Origin: Pseudopithomyces maydicus
Taxonomy: Eukaryota > Ascomycota > Dothideomycetes > Pleosporales > Didymosphaeriaceae
Direction: 5' to 3'
Assembly: GCA_026873275.1 (NCBI GenBank)
Contig: JANTUC010000010.1
Coordinates: forward strand, 1,426,001 to 1,490,000
Length of the DNA stretch: 64,000 bases
Each line of letters opens with the position of its first letter. Positions within the stretch are counted from its first letter, which is position 1. The notes below the pieces were generated by a model. That model searched no databases. It was not told where the DNA came from and saw only the letters and a list, made by a program, of their open reading frames with translations. Both the position numbers and the translations under genes were made by a program. Positions 45,369-55,234 of the stretch are shown here, piece by piece.

Positions 45369-46083
45369 TCATCTGCGCCAAATCATCTTTTGGCGCTCGT
45401 TCTCCTCCTCTTCGGTCTCCGCATCGACTGGCGCGGCAGGAAGCGCTTCCTCTGTGGTCTTGCTCGCGGGAAGCCTGTCTTTAAGGATCTCTGCTAAGAC
45501 CTTATCCACCTCATCCTCCGCTTCCTCGTCCTCGCCCTCCATGAGAGCAGTGTCATCGAGGGTGTCTCCCACCATCTCTTCGATGATACCCGCTTTCATG
45601 AGCTCAGAGGAGAGCTCTCGCATAGTTCCCGTCAGTTCAGGTAATCTAACAAGAGTGTTCACATCCTTCATGATGCCCGTCGAAGCACGTATGCTCCCCT
45701 CAATCTTGCGCACGGAAAAGGCCTCGTTGACCTGCATCTGCACCGAATTGAGCTGAGCCTTGCTCATGTGTAGGCGGTTGCTCTGCTTTCGCACGCGAAC
45801 GAGTTCTCGCGCAAATATCCGGACATCCTGGTTTGCCTGCTTAGCCATGGACGGGTTCCTTTGCGCGCGTTTCGCAGACTGCTGTATGAGCTGTTTGGTC
45901 TTGAATTCGGTCTGTTTCAGCTGTGTGATGTCTCGCTCGAGCTTCCGGACGTTCTGGCGGACCAGTGCATTGCATTTTCGCTTCTGTAAGACTGTTAGAT
46001 TTTCATAAGGAGTCTCAGCATGGATGGGTACTGACCTGCTCCTCTGGCGTCGGCTTCCAGAGGAGACCGCGAATGGTCTCCAT
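45369..46083 (-). CDS. vps24: ESCRT-III subunit Vps24 (CHMP3)
   Basis: Exons on the minus strand: 46083..46036 and 45983..45369, giving 220 residues as read. The start METIRGLLWKPTPEEQ and the long basic helix (RKLERDITQLKQTEFKTKQL) with SKAQLNSVQMQVNEAFSVRK are the Vps24 core; the acidic helix TMRELSSELMKAGIIEEMVG follows. As read, the protein ends NERQKMIWRR-stop. One base away the DNA encodes DDLAQMRERLQALQS and TGA at 45,340-45,342, which is the expected C-terminal MIM1 motif that recruits the Vps4 ATPase. The frame change falls on an A4 run (plus T4, 45,388-45,391), so a lost base or sequence error is likely. Function: cap of the ESCRT-III filament at endosomes for multivesicular body sorting. 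Confidence 0.92.
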
Positions 46084-46839
46084 GGTGGGTTTGCGCAGAT
46101 GTGGGTGACGGTTTCGAACCTAAGCGTGTACGACCAAAGCGGAAGAGCCGACCAAGAAACAAAATTGCAGGGCTTCGAGAGCGCGGGCTGTGGGAAGGTT
46201 TGAGAACACGGTATGCACGTTATCTCGAAGAGGTGGGCGGCGTCGGGCTGTGTGTTACTTTGAGTGCCTGCGTCCTCGGGCAAAGGTGCTAATAGAGATT
46301 ATGTTGAGCGGTGAATCAAGCACATAAATGTCTATCGAGAAGCGGTCTCTATACAGCCAGCTTGTGGTGGATGGGTGGTGTAGTCTGCGAGTACCCCCGA
46401 GGGTGCCTTGGAATCGCTCAACTGAGGTTCGGCGAGCGTGGTCCAAGCTTAGTGACGTCCGCGTTCGAACTTCGCGGGGCAGGTGCAACCCACCAAGCCA
46501 CCAGCGAGACGCCCGACTTTGCAGCCTCACCGCCTCTCATAACGAAAGCTCATCAATTAGGAAGAGCTTGCGAGTTTGCAACAGGGCGGCGCAAATACAG
46601 AAGTTTGTAATCGTATCAAGCAGCCATTGGTTGCGGGGCTGAGTTTCTACCTAGCTTCCATTACTTTCCACCAGCCTCGCCACGCTAGTCCCCTCCTGCA
46701 GCTGAGCATTTCTTCGTGCATCACCCACTTCAACCTCAACATACACATACGTACGACTTTCACGAAACGCTACGACGACACACCCCACGTTTGTAGACAA
46801 CCTACCTTCCACTACCTCTTACATATTCTGCCTCACAAC
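46084..46839. promoter_or_regulatory. divergent promoter region, VPS24 / p23
   Basis: 756 bases between head-to-head starts, with a long CT/CA-rich leader before the p23 ATG. No separate gene is supported. Confidence 0.45.
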
Positions 46840-47780
46840 ATGGCCACCATCACACCCGAAGGTAAGTTACAGCCTTCCCCGACGCCGTCCCCCGTGTTAG
46901 CTCCGCACATGCCCTGGATGCATCTCTCCCGCATGCAGCATGGCCCTGGTATCGAGACATTGTACGCGATTGCGGGCCCTTTACAGCCACGCGACTGGGT
47001 CGAGATACTGGTTCCGCGCACGCAGTCTCTGCTGGTTGCGCTGTATTCGTCGTGGTAGCCATTGCGGAGCTTAATTCTTGCGAGGACATTCATCCATAAA
47101 TGAATTTAACTGACGATCTCCAGTTACCTGGGCGCAGCGCTCGTCCACCTCCGAGCCCGAGAAGAACTACATCTTCCTCACCATCGTCGCGACCGATGTC
47201 CCAGAGTCGGATAAGCAGCTCGACCTGCAGCCCACCAAGCTCACCTTCAAGGGCACCTCAACTTCCAAGAAGGTCACATATGCGCTCGAGCTTGAGTTCT
47301 ACGCCGAGATTGACCCCAAGGAATCCAAGATCCACCACACTGGCCGTGACATCGAGCTTGTGCTGCGCAAGAAGGAGCTCAAGGAGGAGTTCTGGCCCAG
47401 GTTGCTCAAGGACAACAAGAAGGTGCACTTCTTGAAGACTAACTTCGACAAGGTACGCATGCCGCATTAGGATTAAATCAAGGTTGGAGCGTCTAACTAA
47501 CTATTTGCAGTGGGTCGACGAGGACGAGCAGGACGAGGCCCCCGATGACGAGGACTACATGTCGAAGATGAACCCCATGGGTGGCGGCGAGGGCGGTTTC
47601 GGCGGCATTGACTTCAGCAAGCTCGGTGCTGCTCAGGGCGCAGGTGGCCTTCCCGGCATGGAAGGCCTTGAGGGTGAAGGTGAGAGCAGCGACGACGAGG
47701 ACGATGACGACATGCCCGCGCTCGAGAGCGACGACAAGGCGGCACCTGCCAGCGGCAAGAAGATCGAGGAGGTTGCATAA
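46840..47780 (+). CDS. p23-like Hsp90 co-chaperone (Sba1/Wos2)
   Basis: Exons 46840..46861, 47124..47452 and 47511..47780, giving 206 residues. The first intron is long for this window (262 nt). Exon 1 gives MATITPE, then the CS domain: VTWAQRSSTSEPEKNYIFLT, then KVTYALELEFYAEIDPKES, then the p23 signature EEFWPRLLKDNKKVHFLKT and FDKWVDEDEQDE. The tail is Gly/Met-rich then acidic (SSDDEDDDDMPALESDD), as usual for p23. p23 stabilises the ATP-bound closed Hsp90 in cytosol and nucleus. It is divergent from VPS24. Confidence 0.93.
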
Positions 47781-48431
47781 ATCCGAACATCTCGCCACGG
47801 GAGTTCGAGAATGATTTGACGGGACCATGATGAATACCAACGACCTGCGAAGTAATTGGGGAGGCGCATCCTAGACCAGCACTGGACTTCGGTTCAACGA
47901 TATTGTCTTATTTGGACGGCATGCATGCTTCTTGCACACTTTGTAGGAGATGAGTATAGTGAATGATTTTAAAAACATCACCATGTCCAGTCCGCTTTTT
48001 TACTTCGTGCATCCAAGGATATACGCATTCTTCACAGAGATTCAGACCTCGGATCCACCCAGCCCACGCTTTGATCACCGAGCCACGTCTGCCACCTTCG
48101 GGTGCAACTTTGTTCTTGGTCTTCATTCCCAGTCACTTCCCGCCGCTCGGGTCACTCTATGGCTATTTCTTAGAGTCACACAATCACATCGTGTGAGCCA
48201 TGTTATTCACCAAGTTATTCACCAAATGTTAGGTCTGAGTCATTGATTTGAGTAGTACTGAGAGTGAGTCTTCTGGCCTGGTGAGAATATAAAAACATAG
48301 CAAGCTTCCTCCTGTCCGCTTCTTCTTCTCATCATCATACTCTTCATACTCTTCATCCTCACCTTCACCTTCATCATCATCATCTTCTACATACACAACA
48401 ATCAAACATCGAAAGCACATATATCGTGAAG
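47781..48431. other. intergenic
   Basis: The first part is the 3' flank of the p23 gene. From 48,310 to 48,390 the sequence is a CT/CA-rich leader (cttcttcttctcatcatcat) before the orphan gene, typical of fungal promoters. Near 48,205-48,230 a short direct repeat (gttattcaccaa, twice) is present. Confidence 0.5.
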
Positions 48432-48573
48432 ATGGATCAGGCTCCACCCCAGACTTCCCCCAAGCCAACAGCAAGGAAGTCGAAAGCACAGATATCGTCA
48501 AGGTGGATCAGGCTCCACCCCAGGCTTCTCCCCAAGCCAACAGCAGTGAAGCCGACATCACCGATTTGTTGCA
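48432..48573. repeat. 71-bp imperfect tandem duplication
   Basis: Two adjacent copies, each starting at (a/g)tggatcaggctccacccca, 71 bases apart. They also share the upstream part tcgaaagcaca(g/t)atatcgt. Differences are a few substitutions and one C in a C run. Confidence 0.7.
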
Positions 48574-49347
48574 AAAAGCTAATCAGCAGCTCCATGTGCT
48601 CGCAGAACTCGAGAGGAAAAAAATGGACGACTTTTATGAAACCTTATCTGATGCAGAGAAATCTCTAGCTTGTGAAAATTCCAAGCTTTTCAAAAGTAAA
48701 GTTCCTTTTCTCACAGAAGAGGATGTCGTGACATTCACGTCTCTGGTAGAGAAACTGAAATCCCAGCCTGACAAGGTCAAGCAACTAGAGCGCATGGAGA
48801 TCCTGGACTGGAGGAGCATATGGCGCGGGGCGGAGAGTTTGGGCATTCCGGGTTTGCAGTGCACTGTGGAGGAAATGGTTCGAAGTGAGTATCTCATAAG
48901 AATCACGTGGCCGTGTTTGCCTATACTGAATATACTCTAGTCCTTGATCCGAAACACAAGAAATACCCTGAGCCGATCACCCATAGAAGCGGCAAAAGAG
49001 ACTTTATCACATCGATGTCCAAAGAGGTAGATGACTGGTTTTCACTAATCCTATCGAAACTGGAGCCAGTCTTTCTATCAAGGTTACAAGAATCGCTACA
49101 GGTCATGCCAACTCCGGCAGAAGGCACACCAGACGCAACGGTGGCAGAAGGCATACTAGACGCAACGGTAGCAGAAGGCACACCAGACATAATAGTGACA
49201 GAAGGCACATCAGACGCAACGGTCTTTCAATCATCGCTGCAAGAACCTGCCCAGGTCATTCCAACTCCAGCCAAAGGCAAACCACACGCAACGGACTCAT
49301 CAACAAAGAGCACCACATTTTTGACAGTACCCAAACCGCGACGGTGA
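48432..49347 (+). CDS. orphan protein with internal repeats; start region frameshifted
   Basis: No family recognised. The body reads from about 48,503 to 48,884, then an intron 48,885-48,940 (gtgagt...ctctag), then 48,941-49,347. The ATG at 48,432 (MDQAPPQTSP) is in a different frame from the body. A 71-bp imperfect tandem duplication (48,432 vs 48,503 share ggatcaggctccacccca) lies here. The second copy reads VDQAPPQASPQANSSE in the body frame; the first would too if the C5 run at 48,457-48,461 had one more C. Otherwise the first in-frame ATG is 48,623 (MDDFYETLSDAEKSLACENS). The C-terminal part has a 9-residue repeat (AEGTPDATV, four times). It is acidic, lacks a clear signal peptide and may be lineage-specific. 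Confidence 0.6.
49117..49224 (+). repeat. four 27-bp coding repeats (9-residue unit)
   Basis: Four head-to-tail units of gcagaaggcacaccagacg plus acg/gtg endings, encoding AEGTPDATV-like units; a weaker fifth occurs after a gap. Units start at 49,117, 49,144, 49,171 and 49,198. Confidence 0.8.
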
Positions 49348-50051
49348 ATGTAATCGTCGATGTAACCTGACTAGGCCACACCGACAGGCGTCATATGAAG
49401 GATGGTTGTGGAGGAAGTAGCGGATTGTAATTCTCGATGGATTAATCCTAGGAATGAATCACTTGACTTCTGAGAATAAATTGGGGCACCTCTGCTGCGC
49501 TCCTTCTATCTGTCTGGTGAATCAGTGGTGCTTGATTTGTTGTATTACTGTTATATATTTACATGATCTTTTCAGATTTCTACAACTATCAAGACTGCGC
49601 TCGACAACCTTCCAAGCTTTGGTCTGGCATATTAAACGCTTTGCTCATACACTGAGATCGTTTGTAGACTGAATTATTTACAACTACATGATCAACGTAG
49701 CTCGACTGCTTATCTGATGAACGCCCAAGTACAAAGATAAAATAAAAACGACTGGGTATTTTCTCGCGATCCCACAAACTAGGACTATAGAAAGGTGCAT
49801 AACAGCTGCAAACAATAGTTCCGTTTTAAACAGGCAAAGATCATATTCTTATGAGACGTATATTTCCCTTGTGTTTTCCTAGAGATAGATGGGGGGCGAC
49901 AAAGTTGGTGCCACTGAAGTTTTCATGCAATGCAGAGCATGGTATCTCTTAGAACACGAGATCTTGATCCAACATGTAGATACCAGATTTCCTCGTCTTC
50001 ATCGATGCGGATGATCGTCAAGGAAGGATATATTCTGACCTTTCCCCAGAA
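49348..50051. other. intergenic between convergent genes
   Basis: About 700 bases, moderately AT-rich, between the 3' ends of the orphan gene and the minus-strand regulator. Short frames only; no repeat or RNA gene recognised. Confidence 0.5.
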
Positions 50052-51595
50052 TCAACGTATCGCTGCGATTGAATTGTAGATCTGCGCCCCAGCATGACCG
50101 TCCAGAATCGGGATCCACATGGACTCCATCAACACAGCCTGCAGGTCCTCCCAAGAATTTAAACCTAGCTTCCAAGTCCATTCAAGGAGGCTGTTGCCTA
50201 GCCACGGTTCTCGAGATGGGTCGAATAGTGAGACGGCTCCTACAATGAGCAGCCAAACCATGACGCTGTGGGGCACAGAAACCACCATGCCGCCCATGAT
50301 ATGATTACGATAGTTTTGCGAGAATTCCTCACAGTGGATGCGGATGTTTTGCCCTTGGAGGAAGATGTGGTGTGTGAAAACAAGGAGGCCGAGTCTTATG
50401 GTTTCATCGGGTGTCCCTGGTGAGAATTTCATGTGGATGAGGCGATACATGACTGATGTCATTGTCTCGTGGATAGTGGCCGGTTGCAAAGGCGTACCAG
50501 TCTCGGCGTCCATATTGACCATCAGGCAGAATTTCTTAGTAGCGAACCATATCTTGGCCAAGTCTTCGTTCAATGAGCTTAAGAATTGAGTGGTTTTCGC
50601 AGGGGGAATAGTTGTGTCGGGGGTCTTTAGGACTCTACTTGGCAACTTCAGCGTGAGCTCGTCCGCCTGGTTGAAAAAAATAGAGTCAAGGTTCATGAGT
50701 AATGTGATGCTCAAATCGCATCTGAGAACTTCCATTAAAAGAGCCGGGAAGTGGTTCAAGGCCTGAAGTCCGCCTCTTAACTGGACCATTCTCCCCAGGC
50801 CTTGCATATGTTGCCGAGCAGTCTTGAAATCGCCATAGAATAGGGCAGCCGTTGCAAGCTTTAGCACTGCACCGATGGTGGTATCTGCAATCCTTCTTTC
50901 GTCATTGTCGCCTATCAGAGTCTGCCTGAGGAGTGTGAGGCTCTTCTGAAGATGACGAATCGCCAAGGGGCTATTTTCGGTTTTTGGCTGTCCACGTAGA
51001 ACCCTGTCAACAAAGTTCTGGAACGCGAAAGCGTCAATGTGGAGGGTGAGAGGATCGCTAGCGAAGGCGGCAGGATTAAGCCAAGGCTTGACGTCGGCTT
51101 CGAAGCTGATAGAAGTAATAAGAGGGAAGAGAATGCGCATAACAATTGGTGCTACTGTAGCTCGAGTTAGAATACTTGTGATCTGAGCAAGATATTGTAC
51201 ACACCTTGGGCCATAACCATAAGGAGCTGAGGCTCAATCTCATCAGGAAAATCCACAAAGTACATATGTGTTGGGAATATACCAGGTGGAGGTAACGGCG
51301 ATTGTGAAATAACTTCTGAATTCTGCTCTTGTATTTCTTGGATAGGTTCGGGTGTGAGGGTAACTTCGGACGTTCCTCGTTTTTTCCCTCTCTCACGATT
51401 CCTTCCACGCATGACGTGACTCCTGATCAGTTTCCGAGTGGTATGGTCAGCTTGGTCAAGATTTGTAGAAACGATGAATGGCATGCTAGTCGACAGGCCC
51501 AAGGATGGCGGTGCATTTTTCTTAGGTATGATCTTAGACACTCTCTGACGGTTGGTCGGATCCGTAGCACTAGAACGAGTCGTTTCGCGCCGCAT
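50052..51595 (-). CDS. fungal-specific transcription-factor-domain protein without a zinc cluster
   Basis: Exons on the minus strand: 51595..51205 and 51154..50052, giving 497 residues. The N-terminus has basic patches (SHVMRGRNRERGKKRG) but no C-x2-C-x6-C pattern. The C-terminal ~370 residues are helical and resemble the Fungal_trans_2 type middle domain of Zn2Cys6 regulators (LHIDAFAFQNFVDRVLRGQP, then FKTARQHMQGLGRMVQLRGG, then WTWKLGLNSWEDLQAVLMES). The basic RRRN-like patch is where many relatives of this class have the end of a degenerate zinc region. It may act as a partner or modulator rather than bind DNA itself (inference). It is divergent from the BED + Zn2Cys6 gene. Confidence 0.82.
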
Positions 51596-52350
51596 TTTAA
51601 CTTGGTACGGGGAAGGCTAATGCCGAGGATATTCGGACTAGTGGTCTTGCAAGAGGGGTTGTAAATAGAGTAAATGATGGTCTTGGCTTCGCAAGACGCC
51701 CAGGCTTCACAGTGGACATTCTGTCATCACGTGGTTGATGGTTGATTGGCTCCAACAAGTAATGGCAGACCAATGAATAGGCGTATCAAGCATCAGGGGT
51801 GAAGGAGCTAGGAATGTTCGCAGAGGTGCTGGCGAAGAGGAGGGGCTGCGATGTCGGAAAACTTGATCAAGAACCGACGTTCTTAGGACGTCGGGAGAGA
51901 AGGCCCCGACAGACGAGCTTAAAGGAGGCAAAATTAATCTCAGACAGGCTTCTAGCAGGCAACTAGAGTGAAAGATGCGAGTCGGGGCCAGGGATGGTCC
52001 CTAGGAACGGGTAAGAGAGGGTGGAAGTGGGTGGAAGGAAGACAGGAGCTGCAGCACGCTAACTTGCCATGGCATGACTCGGCCATGGCTATTCTGCCCC
52101 CACGACTGCTCCAAGTGGCGCTGGATTAGGGGCTCCCCTGAGAGGAGCCAGCGAGAAAGGTCCCACAAGGTGTTTTTCTGGGGTGATTACATATATCATT
52201 GCCGCCCCTGCAGACGGTCTCAGCCGCGCGGGCCTGCAGCTTCGGCGCTAGTCCCGGAATGATGTAATACGGCTTCACCCCGCCAGGCGGTGGCAGAATT
52301 TCTCAGAAGCGCGTCCCCAATCCCACAATCACACGCGACAAGAAAACAAC
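51596..52350. promoter_or_regulatory. divergent promoter region of two regulator genes
   Basis: 755 bases between head-to-head starts. The half next to 52,351 is rich in CCCC and cacaatcacacg-like leader sequence. No gene is supported. Confidence 0.4.
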
Positions 52351-54801
52351 ATGGGTCGGCGGCCCAACCAGCTCATTCTAGAATTCTTCGAGCGCGGGCC
52401 GAAACTCGAGGATGCAAGTAATCGCTACCAGCACACGTGCAAGAGCTGCGGTGAAAAGGTGAGACGAACAATCGGTGAAGCCCACCGCATTTTTGGTCCC
52501 CCCACACGACACCAACCGACTGACCGAACCCAGTTCCCCAAGGGCCGTATAGATAGCCTCACGAACCACCTCGTCAAAAAATGCCCCGCTCTCCCTCTGC
52601 GCGACCGGCAGCGCGCCCTGCTGCAGATCCACGAGCTGCCCGACCTTCCCGCCCTCCAGCAGCCGCCGACCGGCCCCATGCAGGGCAGCCAGGCCATGAG
52701 CCTGCCCTTCACGCCGTCCAAGCAGGGCCTCTCGGCCTTGGAGACGCTGGCTGAGGTATCGCGACAGCACCTCAACCTCTCGGGTAAGCGTGTGGCCCAG
52801 AAGCAACGCAAAGAACAGCAGGCCCAGCAGGCCCAGCAGGCCCAGCAGCAGCAGCAACAACAACACGCACATCACCAGTCGCAACAGCATCACCAGCAAC
52901 CGCCCGCACACGTCGGCAGCTTCCACGATCACAACCAGGGCCTGTTCGAGGAGTATCTCGTGCATGACGACAGGCCTGAGACTGACATAGGCGCGCTACC
53001 TCAAGGCCTGGACTTGCCGCATGCACCAGCGCTGCCATCTATATACCCATTCAATGGGCCGCTGCACCATTCGCCCACGGAATCACCGCACATGGGCGAC
53101 ATGCCCATGTCCAGCGCCACATCCATGGCTCAGATGGTCCCCTCGCTCGTCATGGCTGCATCACAAGCAAACGATCTGCTCCCGCTGAACGGAGGCCTTC
53201 AGCTCGAGCCTGAGCTCAATATGAACATAACCAACCCTGGCATGTCTGTCTTCCAGTCTCAGCCACAGCAGTGGCAAAACTCAATTGATCCCATGCTCCC
53301 GGACCAGGCCAATAAGTCGCATATTGCTTTAGACGAGACTGGCTCAAAAGTTTCGTCGCAACCGCGCCCGCTAGCCATCAATCCAAACGGCCCACAAACC
53401 CATTTTGGTACCGACTTCAGTGTGAACCACAAATCTGTCAAGCCGAAAGTGCGAGGGCGTTTCTCAGACACGAGACGGAAGGAAGTCCAGGAGGTGCGGA
53501 AGCGAGGGGCCTGCATTCGATGCCGCATGCTGAAGAAACCTTGCTCCGGAGACAACCCCTGCAACACATGCCAGAATGTTGAAAGCGCACGCTTGTGGAA
53601 ACAGCCGTGTATACGCACACGGATAGCTGAAGAGTTCAATCTCTATTCCGCAGGCCTCCATGCCGTACTTTCCTTCCATGCAATCAGCCAGGCTAAAGGT
53701 CAGATACGCCTAAGCCAGATACCTGGGCGGATTGAAGCCACGCATTACCCGGACTCTGGTATTGTTGCTACATTTACACCACTGAAGTGCCTTGCACCTG
53801 GTGATGTCGATCCCACTATCCTTGGTGCCATCACACCTTCTCAGTTGGAGATCATCGATACAGAAGATGATATCGGCGGCAAACTGGATCACTACGTGAA
53901 GGCCGTAGTACCATCATTTTGTGAATCGGAGGAGTCTGCCTTTATGAGAGTCACCACAAACATCTCCCTGAGCATCAGTTCCACAAATTCGGATAACCTC
54001 TTGAACAAGGTACGGGAATTATGGAACCTCACCAGGATACTTAATTCACCGTCTCTGTACTGGCACTTCTTCTCGAATCCCTCGTTAGCCCCGACCATAA
54101 ACCCGCCAACTATCAACACTTCCGACCTAGAGACGATCAACCGAACTCCCATATCCAGAACCCAAAATGAATTATCCTACAACTTAATCAAGTCACAACT
54201 CATGGGTGCAACCGAGAAGCGTGCAGCCACCCTCGCACGAATTGTCATGAACGATCTCGAGCGCCGTCTCCTGCAGCGCCAACAGGCCAACCCCTTCGAG
54301 ACCTTCCTAGTCGCCGTCGTGCTACTCGCCTGTGTAGAGCGCATGTGCTGGCTCTTCCGCACCTGGGAAGACCATAACAACCCTTCGCCAATGAACACCG
54401 TGCATATAACACAACCGCCAACGGATGAAGCCACTGCGGACGAACAACTCGCTCGGGCGCTTCGAGCCGCACCCGCGGATGATAGCGACATTCCTCCTCG
54501 CAATCCCGGATGGCCTCTTGACAAGCCCCCTGCGTACTATTCGCAGCAGGGCGAGCGCTTCAGCGACATCTTGTTCATGCTGCTGAAGATGAGGGGGGTG
54601 CCTCCGAAGCCCGAGGTCAGGCCTATAGATGGGGTCCTGGCTATCTATGGGGATGGCGGAGATGACAAGGTACGCGAGTGGTATGAAGGCATCGGCGTTA
54701 CGAGCGATCTGTTGGCGAGGCAGCGAGATGCGCGGTTCACGGGTATGGATCCGAAGGAGTGGGAGCTTAAGTATGTGGGGAAGGTCATATCGGGGTTGTG
54801 A
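52351..54801 (+). CDS. BED-finger plus Zn2Cys6 transcription factor
   Basis: Exons 52351..52458 and 52534..54801, giving 791 residues. The intron 52,459-52,533 is 75 nt, in frame and stop-free; splicing joins YQHTCKSCGEK to FPKGRIDSLTNHLVKKC, completing a BED-like C2HC zinc finger. Reading through would insert 25 residues into the finger. A Gln/His-rich tract covers roughly residues 130-170. A second, central zinc motif (GACIRCRMLKKPCSGDNPCN, then CQNVESARLWKQPC) is a Zn2Cys6 cluster with an extended last loop. The C-terminal 350 residues are helical regulator-like. Two DNA-binding modules in one protein are known in some filamentous fungal regulators. Targets are unknown. Confidence 0.85.
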   Translation: MGRRPNQLILEFFERGPKLEDASNRYQHTCKSCGEKVRRTIGEAHRIFGPPTRHQPTDRTQFPKGRIDSLTNHLVKKCPALPLRDRQRALLQIHELPDLPALQQPPTGPMQGSQAMSLPFTPSKQGLSALETLAEVSRQHLNLSGKRVAQKQRKEQQAQQAQQAQQQQQQQHAHHQSQQHHQQPPAHVGSFHDHNQGLFEEYLVHDDRPETDIGALPQGLDLPHAPALPSIYPFNGPLHHSPTESPHMGDMPMSSATSMAQMVPSLVMAASQANDLLPLNGGLQLEPELNMNITNPGMSVFQSQPQQWQNSIDPMLPDQANKSHIALDETGSKVSSQPRPLAINPNGPQTHFGTDFSVNHKSVKPKVRGRFSDTRRKEVQEVRKRGACIRCRMLKKPCSGDNPCNTCQNVESARLWKQPCIRTRIAEEFNLYSAGLHAVLSFHAISQAKGQIRLSQIPGRIEATHYPDSGIVATFTPLKCLAPGDVDPTILGAITPSQLEIIDTEDDIGGKLDHYVKAVVPSFCESEESAFMRVTTNISLSISSTNSDNLLNKVRELWNLTRILNSPSLYWHFFSNPSLAPTINPPTINTSDLETINRTPISRTQNELSYNLIKSQLMGATEKRAATLARIVMNDLERRLLQRQQANPFETFLVAVVLLACVERMCWLFRTWEDHNNPSPMNTVHITQPPTDEATADEQLARALRAAPADDSDIPPRNPGWPLDKPPAYYSQQGERFSDILFMLLKMRGVPPKPEVRPIDGVLAIYGDGGDDKVREWYEGIGVTSDLLARQRDARFTGMDPKEWELKYVGKVISGL
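52808..52908 (+). repeat. cag/caa trinucleotide tract (poly-Gln/His)
   Basis: gcccagcaggcccagcaggc-type units followed by cagcaacaacaacac encode a Gln/His-rich segment. Prone to length change between strains. Confidence 0.75.
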
Positions 54802-55234
54802 GGTCGATGAAGGGACACTTTGTAAGCGATGAAGTGGAAAAGTTTATGAGGAATATGGAAACGTGATAATACACGAGCCGTTTCCGGCGTTGGATAGGAG
54901 GGAAGGTAGTTCCTCTGGGACGCTCTCCGCTAAGTACTCCTGGCATTGGCCAGTTGAGGAGGGAGAGGGAATGGGCGGTATCCTGATTTTACGAGCAACG
55001 AGCGGATGATACCCAAGCGCTAAATACGTTCATAAATGAAGCATGTCGTTTTTGTTGGATTGGTTTTCACCACTTGCAGTCAATAAGAGAATAACTTCAT
55101 GAACAGCTACCAAAACAACCTCACTGCAACTACCAAACGCACCAAACAAAAATGAATTCTACTAGCCCAAAACACTACCTATTACTACAAACACCATACT
55201 TACTTCCTCTCCCCAACCTCCCACTCTCTACCCC
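54802..55234. other. intergenic between convergent 3' ends
   Basis: 430 bases; AC- and C-rich patches at 55,100-55,230 (caccaaacaaaaatgaattc, tacttcctctccccaacctc). Mostly 3' UTR of the BED gene and of MON2. Confidence 0.5.

Noticed and set aside
46100..46125. ggtttcgaacct, similar to a tRNA T-loop (B box)
   Set aside because: No matching A box, acceptor stem or cloverleaf could be found on either strand.
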